Of a DNA stretch of 18,100 bases, positions 1-6,750 are shown one piece after another; positions within the stretch are counted from its first letter, which is position 1, and each line of letters starts with the position of its first letter. The position numbers and the translations under genes are program-made. This stretch comes from Borrelia parkeri (lineage in GTDB: Bacteria > Spirochaetota > Spirochaetia > Borreliales > Borreliaceae), in contig NZ_CP073165.1 in the NCBI RefSeq assembly GCF_023035815.1, forward strand, positions 1-18,100, written 5' to 3'. Under the pieces are notes generated by a model that worked only from the letters and a program-made list of their open reading frames with translations, made no database searches and had not been told where the DNA came from.

Positions 1-22
1 TAGTTAAATTGTTTTTAGTATA
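1..22 (+). other. Probable left hairpin telomere of a linear plasmid
   Basis: Bases 16-22 read TAGTATA, the box 1 motif recognised in Borrelia telomeres, which the telomere resolvase ResT processes. The same heptamer sits at the same distance (15 bases) from the other end of the window, inverted. Both ends also begin TAGTT when read inward. The offset is compatible with the short box 1-to-axis spacing known for these telomeres. The hairpin loop itself cannot be seen in a linear sequence, so the assignment rests on the motif and its symmetry. Confidence 0.65.
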
Positions 23-161
23 ATACTTCTAAATTAAACAAATTACAAAACACAACAATAGAGTTTAATATTATTTAAACCCTATTTAACTTAAATATCA
101 TACTCTAAAAAAGTAATAAAATTATTAATTACATATTGCTTTACCATCAACATGATATGTA
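23..161. other. Subtelomeric noncoding stretch
   Basis: AT-rich sequence between the left terminus and the stop codon of the first minus-strand gene. I see no convincing open frame, and no strong hairpin followed by a T tract. It does not resemble the sequence next to the right terminus, so the two subtelomeres are unrelated apart from the terminal motif. Confidence 0.5.
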
Positions 162-1051
162 TTACTTTTTATCAAAACCTAATGCTTCATGTGCTGCCTT
201 TAAATCAGCAAAATCTTTTTTTGCTTGTTCCATGGAAGTCCTTAAACTATCTAAGTTTGTTTCTACTTGCTTAAATACACTTCCTGCACTACTTAAACTA
301 ATTTTTGCCTTCGAAATACTATCTACAATAAAACCTACATAATAATAACCATTTGACCTTATCTGTGCTAAATGCCTTAAAGCAGACTCAGTAGAACTCT
401 TTGCATGCTCAGCATAACTTTTTGCATTTTGTAATGCATTAAATTGCTCCTTATATCGCACCATTGCAATATTTCTACTACCCCTAACTTTCTCAATTGC
501 TTGATATAAATTTATCTTCACATTTTGATCAATACCATTTCCATTAGAACCTCTTGCCCTATCAAGATCAGAATTAGCTTTAATAATATTAGCTTGCATA
601 CTCTCAATCTCTGACAATGATGAACTTACCTCACTATGCATTGCCTCAATAGTTACTAATTTACGACTAACCTTGCTATTAATTTCATTAACCTCATCAT
701 CGTAACTAACAAGATAAGATTCTTCCTCTTCAGTTAACCTATTAGATTGAGATATAGACTGTTTTTGCCCTACTCTATCTTCAGGTCTTTTCTCTTTAAG
801 CTCCTGATCAATACCTTTTTTTGTAAGTTTTTTTGATTTATTTTTATACCCTCTTCAATCCTTGCAACAACATCTACTTGCTCTTCTTTAATTTCTTGAT
901 TTTCTTCTTTAGACTTTAAATCTTCTACCTTTTTGTTTTCTTCTAAAAATTTTTCTCTTGATTTATCTAACAATTTATTAAGGGCCTTTATATCACATGA
1001 TAAAAAACATAACAATGCTAGCACGCATACTGATAAAACACTTCTCTTCAT
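162..1051 (-). pseudogene. P12-type lipoprotein gene split by a homopolymer frameshift
   Basis: The 5' part (1051-770) encodes a lipoprotein signal peptide with lipobox FLSC (Cys19) and a charged stalk, then runs into a stop at 770-772. A second frame is open from about 820 to the stop at 162 and encodes a helical C-terminal domain ending ALGFDKK. Restoring one A in either of two A7 tracts (T runs at 816-822 and 828-834 on the plus strand) joins them into a protein of about 296 residues. The intact paralogue at 1890-2783 has 297. The start is the ATG at 1051, preceded by AGGAGGGAGAT. An upstream in-frame ATG would place the ribosome site inside the coding region. It could be a true pseudogene, a phase-variable gene, or a sequencing error in a homopolymer. 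The name P12 is from memory of annotations in relapsing-fever Borrelia, and its function is unknown to me. Confidence 0.8.
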
Positions 1052-1074
1052 ATCTCCCTCCTGGGATATCAAAT

Positions 1075-1139
1075 TATATATTATAAATTAATAATGATTA
1101 TTATATTAAATAATAATCATTATTAATTTATAATATATA
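1075..1139. promoter_or_regulatory. 65-bp near-perfect palindrome over a lipoprotein promoter
   Basis: Bases 1075-1104 pair perfectly with 1110-1139 (30 bp) around a five-base centre. The palindrome lies immediately upstream of the ribosome site of the minus-strand P12-type gene. It includes the likely -10 element (TATTAT on the minus strand, 1135-1130), with a likely -35 TTGTAT at 1159-1154. It could be an operator, a cruciform, or a hairpin at the 5' end of the mRNA. A 20-bp-arm copy occupies the same place upstream of the lipoprotein gene at 15704. Confidence 0.75.
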
Positions 1140-1249
1140 TCACTTTATCTAAAATACAAATTATTTTAATTAAAATTCTCTATTTTTTTTATTACCTCTT
1201 TAAAAAGACGTAGTACTACTACTATGTTTTACACTACTATTATTATTTA

Positions 1250-1321
1250 TTTAAAACTATTACCTTTATCTTAATATTGTTAAGTTGTGGTTTCAATGCA
1301 AACAACTACAATCTTAAATAA
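1250..1321 (+). pseudogene. Decayed lipoprotein signal-peptide remnant
   Basis: Reading the plus strand from 1250 gives FKTITFILILLSCGFNANNY and then NLK-stop. This has the look of a Borrelia lipoprotein N terminus with lipobox LLSC, but there is no in-frame ATG with a ribosome site and the frame stops at 1319-1321. The duplicated copy in the right arm (minus strand, about 15530-15470) encodes a similar but more degraded string, FILILFSYDFGVNN. This suggests that an ancestral gene lay here before the duplication. The identity is unknown and the fragment is short. Confidence 0.35.
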
Positions 1322-1460
1322 TTCCTAAAATGATCAAAAATAGATTAATATCAATTAGTATAATTTTATATACATGAAAACATATCACCTGTATGACCTT
1401 TTAAATCACAAGAAAATCTTTACTTTAAATGACCTTTTTTATATCCATGATTCCTTATTT

Positions 1461-1716
1461 TTATGCACTAGCTGTTATTTCTGCTATCTTAACAGCTTCT
1501 CTATACGGATTTATCTTCTTGAATAACTATAGTTTGTCAATAAATATGCTCCTTAACATAAAACTTAAAACTACTTGTTTATATAGACTTGTATGTTCAT
1601 TATTCATTAAGAATCTATAAGCTCATCATATAATCAACAAACTTGATAAAGCCTTTATCTAAAACCTTATATTCCTTATTTAATAAATCATCTCTTTCAA
1701 TATCAGTATTCAAAAT
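1461..1716 (-). pseudogene. Decayed coding remnant, unknown family
   Basis: On the minus strand from 1716 the frame reads ILNTDIERDDLLNKEYKVLD and continues to MMSL-stop. A second piece, MNNEHTSLYKQVVLSFMLRS, follows in another frame. A third, containing INPYREAVKIAEITASA, ends at the stop at 1461-1463. The composition is like real Borrelia protein, but it is broken by stops and frame changes. Part of it is matched in the right-arm duplicate (NDKECLYFMLTHHI, near 15180-15220). I do not recognise the family. The plus-strand open frame over the same bases looks like a shadow. Confidence 0.35.
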
Positions 1717-1805
1717 CAATTACCCCTCAAAGCTTTAAAAGAATTTACTAGTTATTCAATTTAAATCATTATATAGTTTTTAGAAACTTATTTAAATAAA
1801 ATTAA

Positions 1806-1834
1806 AGAGAGTTCCTTATAAAAGAACTCTTCTT
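1806..1834 (-). terminator. Hairpin terminator of the P12-type gene
   Basis: The arms AGAGTTC (1808-1814) and GAACTCT (1824-1830) form a stem about 55 bases beyond the stop codon at 1890. A better-preserved version with 13-bp arms follows the paralogous gene in the right arm (15061-15093). It is not followed by a long T tract, so termination is inferred from conservation and position. Confidence 0.5.
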
Positions 1835-1889
1835 GAAAATACTAATATTATAAAATATTTAAATCTTTCAGTCTTTATCTTGAAAGATT

Positions 1890-2783
1890 CTATAGAACAG
1901 TTTTTGCCTCACTAATAAGTTCTTCTATTTCTTTTATCTTTGCCATTGCTTCAATTAACTTCACAGAAGAAGATTCTAATTGTTTTAACGCATTCTCTGC
2001 TTCTCTTAGTGCCTGTCTAGCTAAAAAATCACTGTCTACTTTTCTTGACCAGTAACTCCTACGTTTATTTCTCAATCTTTCAATCATAGATTCTCTTAAA
2101 GTTTTTTCAGCTTTTTCAAAAAAATATTTTGCGGATTCTAGCTCATTAAATCCACTATCGACTTCATTCATAAGCCTCTCGAGATTCGATCTTTCATCAT
2201 TGAACTTATTTTGCAATTGAGTTAACTTTCTTATCTTTTCTATATTTTCCTTACGCTTTTTGGTTAGTGATATTCTTTCACTCTGAAATTTTCCCATTAT
2301 ATCATAAAAATCAGCTCTTCCTAGCTCATATCTATCTTTAAACTCAAGTGCATTCTTAATTATTAATTGCTGGAATCCAGAATCTCCAAGAGCACTTTTT
2401 ATATTTTCAATTTCTTCTTGTGCTTTGATCTCTTCATCAGTACTTGGGGTTAAGTCCTCTTCTTTTATCTCTATTTCTTCTTGAGAATAGTATGGATAGA
2501 ACATTGGCATTCCCTTTTCCACATTATCTGCATTGACAGAAATTACTGGGGCTACAGGCACTACCTGCATGTCTTGTTTTATTTCTACACCCTCTTCAAA
2601 AGCATCTATAACAACTTCTTTTTGTTCCTGATTTTCTTGTTTATGGTTTAAATCTTTATTATCTTTGCTTTCATCTAAAACTTTTTCCCTTACTTCATTT
2701 AATAAATCATTAAGGGCATTGATATCACATGATAACAAACATAATAATGCTAGTATACATACTGATAAAATACTTCTCTTCAT
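1890..2783 (-). CDS. P12-type surface lipoprotein (intact)
   Basis: This encodes 297 residues. The signal peptide MKRSILSVCILALLCLLSC ends in a lipobox with Cys19. A charged Lys/Glu-rich stalk follows (about 20-75), then a Pro/Val-rich segment and an acidic stretch QEEIEIKEEDL (about 101-111). The C-terminal part (about 125-297) is heptad-like and probably coiled coil, with no transmembrane segment. The mature protein should be lipidated and exported, plausibly to the cell surface. The ATG at 2783 follows AGGAGGGAGAT. It is closely similar to the gene at 14135-15019, especially at the N terminus, and to the broken gene at 162-1051. It lies 339 bases downstream of a vlp stop, and the vlp 3' element and a hairpin separate them, so it is probably transcribed alone. 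The family name is from memory and no function is known to me. Confidence 0.88.
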   Translation of the reverse strand: MKRSILSVCILALLCLLSCDINALNDLLNEVREKVLDESKDNKDLNHKQENQEQKEVVIDAFEEGVEIKQDMQVVPVAPVISVNADNVEKGMPMFYPYYSQEEIEIKEEDLTPSTDEEIKAQEEIENIKSALGDSGFQQLIIKNALEFKDRYELGRADFYDIMGKFQSERISLTKKRKENIEKIRKLTQLQNKFNDERSNLERLMNEVDSGFNELESAKYFFEKAEKTLRESMIERLRNKRRSYWSRKVDSDFLARQALREAENALKQLESSSVKLIEAMAKIKEIEELISEAKTVL

Positions 2784-3042
2784 ATCTCCCTCCTGGGATA
2801 TTAGATTATTTAATTATTAAATCTCGATATTGAAATACAATAATTACTGGTAAGTGTACACCCTTTTATTTTAAATAACAAAAATAAATTTCATAAAACC
2901 CCGGTTATTTGATTCTGTAATAATTAAAGGCAATTCAAAATTATTTTAATAAAATAAAATTAATTACTTACACCTATTAATATGGAACTGGTTAAAAGTT
3001 ACTGTCTTATCTTTAGTACAAATATCTATATAAATAAAATCC

Positions 3043-3082
3043 AAAAAGGAAAACGAATCTCATAAAGAGATAAAAGTTTTCC
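3043..3082 (-). terminator. vlp 3' hairpin terminator, copy 1
   Basis: The arms GGAAAAC (3048-3054) and GTTTTCC (3076-3082), with an inner TCTC/GAGA pairing, are followed on the minus strand by five T residues. They form a rho-independent terminator 40 bases beyond the vlp stop at 3122. The same hairpin and the adjoining AATAAAGTCATTT follow the other two vlp genes. Confidence 0.75.
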
Positions 3083-3121
3083 TCAAATGACTTTATTTAG
3101 TAGATTATTTAAATAGATAAT

Positions 3122-4205
3122 TTATTTAGTAACAGCGGATTGAGTAGTAGTAGCTTCAGTTGATTCAGTAGTACTTTCAGAATATTGTATTCCCTTAACA
3201 GCTTCTCTTATCTTATCTAGATTGCTTTCTACTGTTTCCCTAATTATAAAATTAAGTACTCCTAATACTTTATTTACAGCAGTTACAGCAGCTGCCTTAA
3301 CTGCTCCAGCTTCATTAGCAGCATTACTAAACTTACCACCTTTAGTTATGGCTTTAAGAGCAACAGCAGCAGCTAGGTCTGCATTACTCTTTGCACCAGC
3401 ATTATCAACCCCAGTTCCAGCAGCTAATGCCCCAGCTTCATTAGTATTGTCACCAGAAACATTACCTGTTTTGACTTTAGTATTTTTGATTTTATTAATC
3501 ATAGCCCATGGATCAGCTTTAGATATTTCAGCTGCTAAAGCAGGACCAGAATTAGCATCAGGAGCCGCACCAGCATTTTTACCAACAAGTGCAGCAGGTG
3601 CAGTAGCACCACCCCCAGCTACCGGACTACCAGCATCTCCAGCATTAATCTTTACGCCAGACTTATCTGCTGCATTAATGATATTTTTAACTTCTGCAAT
3701 AATGGTTTCAACACTATCTTTGTCAGCAGCTACTGCAGCCGAAGCACTAGCAGTATCACCAATATCAGTAGCACTATCATTAGTTACCCCAGCAAGTTTA
3801 GTTAGAGCGGCAACTAGTTTTTCAAAAACTCCATTTGCTCCTTTAATTGCATCCTCAACTAATTTAATTGTGCTGCTATCAATATTTTTTGCTTCAGATA
3901 TTTTACTTGATAGCTCATTTAACTTATTCTTAGTAGTTGTAAGTCCATCTCCGATCGTCTCAAAGTGTTCACCAACTTTACTTTTCTTATCACCCGATTT
4001 AACTGCTGTAAATTCAAAAGCATCCCCCAATAGCATTACCAAAAAAGCCAAAAATCTCGTAAAACCCATGACCTATCTTAACTAATGAATCTAAGAAAGT
4101 ATTCTTACTCTCAGCAGCCAATTTCTCAGCTTGAAGTTGTCCACTTCCACAACTAAGAAGTAAAAATAAAGTCATCAATAATGCACTTAAAGTAATTCTT
4201 TTCAT
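3122..4205 (-). pseudogene. vlp: vlp gene with a frameshift in a G5 tract
   Basis: This is a variable large protein gene: abundant, exported, antigenically variable lipoproteins of relapsing-fever Borrelia. The first frame (ATG at 4205, after AGGAGG) encodes signal peptide [19 protein letters not shown] with Cys19 and the conserved start of the mature protein. It reaches a stop just after GNAIG. The rest, from [13 protein letters not shown] to the stop at 3122, is open in the next frame. The shift is one extra G in a G5 run (C run 4024-4028 on the plus strand). The neighbouring intact vlp has GGTGATG there. Removing one G would give about 360 residues. The middle is Ala-rich and variable, while the C-terminal region ending in repeated Ser/Thr/Glu matches the neighbour. 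It is probably a silent or decayed copy. Phase variation or a sequencing error is also possible. Confidence 0.85.
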
Positions 4206-4235
4206 TATCACGTGCCTCCTTATTTACTCAAGGGG
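4206..4235 (-). promoter_or_regulatory. Conserved vlp 5' segment with ribosome site
   Basis: The minus-strand sequence before the ATG contains AAGGAGGCACGTGATA and matches the segment before the intact vlp at 5392 almost base for base. The near-identity continues through the signal-peptide codons. Such 5' homology blocks (upstream homology sequences) serve as recombination targets in vlp/vsp switching in relapsing-fever Borrelia. The GTG six bases before the ATG lies too close to the ribosome site to be the start. No separate promoter is evident in the 120 bases between the two vlps. Confidence 0.55.
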
Positions 4236-4248
4236 GTAAGATATAGAT

Positions 4249-4285
4249 AAAAGGAAAACAATTCTCATAAAGAGAAAAGTTTTCC
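4249..4285 (-). terminator. vlp 3' hairpin terminator, copy 2
   Basis: The arms GGAAAAC (4253-4259) and GTTTTCC (4279-4285), with inner TTCTC/GAGAA, are followed on the minus strand by a short T run. It follows the intact vlp (stop at 4325) and lies just upstream of the ribosome site of the frameshifted vlp, so read-through between the two should be limited. Confidence 0.75.
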
Positions 4286-4324
4286 TCAAATGACTTTATT
4301 TAGTAGATTATTTAATTAAATAAT

Positions 4325-5392
4325 TTATTTAGTAGCAGGTTGAGTAGTCGTACTAGCTTCAGTTGATTCAGTAGTAGTTTCAGAGTACTGTATTTCCTTA
4401 ACAGCTTCTCTTATCTTATCTAGATTGCTTGATACTGTTTTCCTAATTATCACGTCGAGGACTCCTAATACTTTATTTACAGCAGTTACAGCAGCTGCTT
4501 TAACTCCTACAACTTCATTAGCAGTAGCACTAAGTTTACCACCTTTAGTCATGGCTTTAAGAGCTACGGCTGCTGCTAAATCTGAATTGGTCTTTGCTCC
4601 TGCTGCATTAGCAGTAGCTGCACCAGTAGCTAACGCTCCAGCTTCATTATTATTGTTGGCAGCAGGTTCAGCATTGTCGGTCTTAACATTTTTAATCTTA
4701 TCAATCATAGCCCATGGATCTGCCTTAGCAACTTCATCTGCTAGTTTAGGACCATCACCAGCATCAGGAGCAGCATTGTGAACCACAACTTTAAGTCCAT
4801 TTGCATTAGGTACCGCAACACCAGGATCACCGGGTTTGATTTCTATTCCAGACTTTCCTGCTTCTGCAATAATTGTTTGAATTCCCCCAATAATGGCTTC
4901 AACCCCAGCCTTTTCAGCAGCCTCTGTAGTAGCAGCACTAGCAGTATCACCAATGTCAGAACCATCATTAATTACCCCAGCAAGTTTAGTTAGAGCAGCA
5001 ATTAGTTGTTCAAAGACATCATTTGCACTGCTAATTGCACCCTTAACAGCTTCAATTGTACTGCTATTAGCATTTTTTGCTTCAGATATTTTATTTGACA
5101 GCTCATTTAACTTATTCTTAGTATCACCTAAACCTTTTTTTATCTTCTCAAAGTGTTCACCAACTTTACTTCTCTTATCACCCGATTTAACTGCTGTAAA
5201 TCCCAAAGCATCACCAATAGCATTACCAAAAAAGCCAAAAATCTCTTGAAATCCATGACCTATCTTAACTAATGAATCTAAGAAAACATTCTTATTTTCA
5301 GCAGCCAATTTCTCAGCTTGAAGTTGTCCACTGCCACAGCTAAGAAGTAAAAATAAAGTCATTAATAATGCACAAAAAGTAATTCTTTTCAT
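4325..5392 (-). CDS. vlp: Variable large protein (Vlp) lipoprotein, intact
   Basis: This encodes 355 residues. The signal peptide [19 protein letters not shown] has lipobox LLSC with Cys19. The conserved mature start includes [23 protein letters not shown] and AVKSGDK. A long Ala/Gly/Asn-rich variable middle follows, then the conserved tail with ADPWAMIDKIKN, ALKAMTKGGK, NKVLGVLDVIIRKTV and LDKIREAVKEIQ. These are hallmarks of the relapsing-fever Vlp family, possibly the delta subfamily, which I would not assert firmly. Vlps are anchored in the outer membrane by lipid and determine serotype. The ATG at 5392 follows AGGAGG by nine bases, and the GTG six bases upstream is too close to that site. 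It is tandem with the frameshifted vlp. Whether it is expressed here or is a full-length archive copy cannot be told from sequence. Confidence 0.93.
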   Translation of the reverse strand: MKRITFCALLMTLFLLLSCGSGQLQAEKLAAENKNVFLDSLVKIGHGFQEIFGFFGNAIGDALGFTAVKSGDKRSKVGEHFEKIKKGLGDTKNKLNELSNKISEAKNANSSTIEAVKGAISSANDVFEQLIAALTKLAGVINDGSDIGDTASAATTEAAEKAGVEAIIGGIQTIIAEAGKSGIEIKPGDPGVAVPNANGLKVVVHNAAPDAGDGPKLADEVAKADPWAMIDKIKNVKTDNAEPAANNNNEAGALATGAATANAAGAKTNSDLAAAVALKAMTKGGKLSATANEVVGVKAAAVTAVNKVLGVLDVIIRKTVSSNLDKIREAVKEIQYSETTTESTEASTTTQPATK

Positions 5393-5617
5393 TATCACGT
5401 GCCTCCTTTTTCACTCAGGGGCAAAATGGTTAACAAGTTTTGGTAAGCATAAAAACAAAACCTAAGAGTATAGGATTATAATCTTAAAATCTTAAAGAGA
5501 TTGAGCATAATATAACAATAAACAAAATTTATTGTTATCAATAAAAATTTTATTGGTTTTGATAATAAAAATAATTGATATATAATCAATTAAAAAAAAG
5601 GTTTACTTAATTCAAAT
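5393..5617. other. Intergenic region upstream of the intact vlp
   Basis: The first 30 bases hold the conserved vlp leader and ribosome site. On the minus strand there is a TATAAT at 5480-5475, but no well-spaced -35 element accompanies it, so a promoter is possible rather than shown. A 7-bp inverted repeat, AATTGAT (5573-5579) and ATCAATT (5585-5591), lies beyond the bdr stop and may be a weak terminator of bdr. The rest is AT-rich and without open frames. Confidence 0.4.
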
Positions 5618-6064
5618 TTACTTACTTAACAATGAATAGACTATGGATATTAATGTTAAAAATATTCCTATATTAAGGGTAATAATTGTTCCAAACATCC
5701 AACCATGAAGTCTTAATGTACTCTTAAGTTCCATCTTGTTAACATCAATCTTATTATCCAGATCTTTAATATTAGATTTTAACTCATTCCTAACAATATC
5801 AATCTTGTTATCAAGTTCAGTTTTAACAGAAATAATCTCAGATTTTAAACTACGTTCTAACATCTCAAGCTTAAGATTAAAATTACTCTCTAAATACTCA
5901 ATATCTTTATAAGTCAATTCATTACGATAATATCTTTTAGAGAGATCATTTGCAATAAAATCTTGCATTCCCATCTTTACAAATTCTTGATATATAATCT
6001 CCTCTGTAATATGTCCATTAAAAATTTGTGTACTCTCAACAGAATGTAGTGATGAATCTTGCAT
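5618..6064 (-). CDS. bdr: Bdr-family membrane protein
   Basis: This encodes 148 residues. The N-terminal region (1-60) is followed by a repetitive coiled-coil segment with recurring LDNKID and NELKS/MELKS units (about 84-116). One C-terminal transmembrane helix spans about 121-146 and ends LLSK. This arrangement, with central direct repeats before a single C-terminal membrane anchor, defines the Borrelia Bdr family. The paralogues are spread over many plasmids, sit in the inner membrane and have no settled function. The ATG at 6064 follows AAGGGAA. The number of repeats is small compared with long Bdr proteins. A second bdr copy on this molecule (11024-11376) is broken. Confidence 0.88.
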   Translation of the reverse strand: MQDSSLHSVESTQIFNGHITEEIIYQEFVKMGMQDFIANDLSKRYYRNELTYKDIEYLESNFNLKLEMLERSLKSEIISVKTELDNKIDIVRNELKSNIKDLDNKIDVNKMELKSTLRLHGWMFGTIITLNIGIFLTLISIVYSLLSK

Positions 6065-6315
6065 AAAATTCCCTTATGTAATTATTATATAATATTTTAA
6101 GTATTATAGGAACCTTATTTTAGTAAAATGGGCTTTAAAAGTACGCATACTTAGAGTCAATAACATATATGATGCTGATAGGCTATCTAATGAATCATCA
6201 TCACTCTTACCATCTCCTTTGTACTTATAAATATCAGATATAGCTTAAGTACATGTACATTAAAGATGTGTAAATAGAGATATATTTTTAAAACAAAAAA
6301 GATAAGGAGATTTAT
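6065..6315. promoter_or_regulatory. Divergent intergenic region between bdr and mlp
   Basis: This 251-base region must hold the promoters of the leftward bdr and the rightward mlp. On the bdr side TATAAT-like sequences occur in the 6085-6110 stretch. On the mlp side the ribosome site AAGGAGA lies at 6304-6310. I see no open frame or strong inverted repeat. The exact promoter elements cannot be assigned with confidence. Confidence 0.4.
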
Positions 6316-6735
6316 ATGAATAAAATTAATTTTATTTTGGTTTTATTACTACTAATTAGTAGTTGTGAATATGAGCATGGAAATGCTACACCTAAGAGTA
6401 GAGTTAAAAGAAACTTGGAAGAACAATCAGAAGTACAAAAAACACCTGAAGAAGTGTTAAAAGAAAAGTTAAATGATACTGAAAAATCAAATCTGAATTT
6501 CTTAAAAGAGGCTCTGGGGAGTGAAAGTGATTTCAACAAATTTTTAAATCATGATGAATCTAAAATAAAGGAAGCCCTTAATCATATACATACTGAGCTC
6601 ACAAAATGTACAGGTGATAATGCTAGCCAGCAAAAAGAAACTTTTAAACAAGTAGTAAAAGGAGCCCTTAATGGTGGTGAAAACTTAGATAATTTTAAAA
6701 ACCAAGCATCAAGCACTTGTGAAGCAGGAAGTTAA
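6316..6735 (+). CDS. mlp: Mlp-family lipoprotein
   Basis: This encodes 139 residues. The signal peptide MNKINFILVLLLLISSC has Cys17 as the lipidation site. A charged linker follows (18-48), then the Mlp core with LNDTEKSNLNFLKEAL (52-67), HIHTELTKC (90-98) and a C-terminal cysteine (Cys135). The 'EK..L.FL..AL' block and the pair of late cysteines match Mlp (multicopy lipoprotein) proteins, small exposed lipoproteins common on Borrelia plasmids, usually cp32-type. The ATG at 6316 follows AAGGAGA. Its position beside a decayed phage-type gene fits an origin from prophage-like plasmid sequence, which is inference. Confidence 0.88.
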   Translation: MNKINFILVLLLLISSCEYEHGNATPKSRVKRNLEEQSEVQKTPEEVLKEKLNDTEKSNLNFLKEALGSESDFNKFLNHDESKIKEALNHIHTELTKCTGDNASQQKETFKQVVKGALNGGENLDNFKNQASSTCEAGS

Positions 6736-6750
6736 ATAAACCTCCCATGA

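Larger units (their letters stand above)
1075..3110 (-). repeat. Left copy of a ~2 kb inverted segmental duplication
   Basis: Read on the minus strand, this block runs: vlp 3' hairpin, short spacer, P12-type gene, terminator, decayed intergenic region, then promoter with palindrome. The same order occurs on the plus strand at 13650-15685. Exact anchors include a 17-base match (3009-3025 against 13727-13743) and a 21-base match (1410-1430 against 15345-15365), besides the terminators and palindromes. The copies differ by substitutions and indels, so the duplication is old. What follows differs: a broken P12-type gene here, a PFam54-like gene in the right arm. Confidence 0.75.

Noticed and set aside
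1075..1139. Palindrome as an internal replicated telomere junction
   Set aside because: A fused telomere would also be a long AT-rich palindrome, but this one lacks TAGTATA near its axis, and a copy sits at the same promoter position in the right arm. A regulatory element fits better.
1429..1620. Plus-strand hydrophobic 63-codon open frame resembling a small membrane protein
   Set aside because: There is no ribosome site. The opposite strand carries fragments with better Borrelia-like coding character that are matched in the right-arm copy.
3222..4085. Long plus-strand open frame (287 codons) over the frameshifted vlp
   Set aside because: It is the antisense of an Ala-rich vlp coding region, which produces Ala/Leu/Ser-rich shadows. 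It has no ribosome site and no recognisable motifs.
4325..5392. Interpretation of the intact vlp as the active vlp/vsp expression site
   Set aside because: It is 4.3 kb from the left end with three lipoprotein genes in between, and no clear promoter could be assigned. Expression sites in studied species lie close to a telomere.
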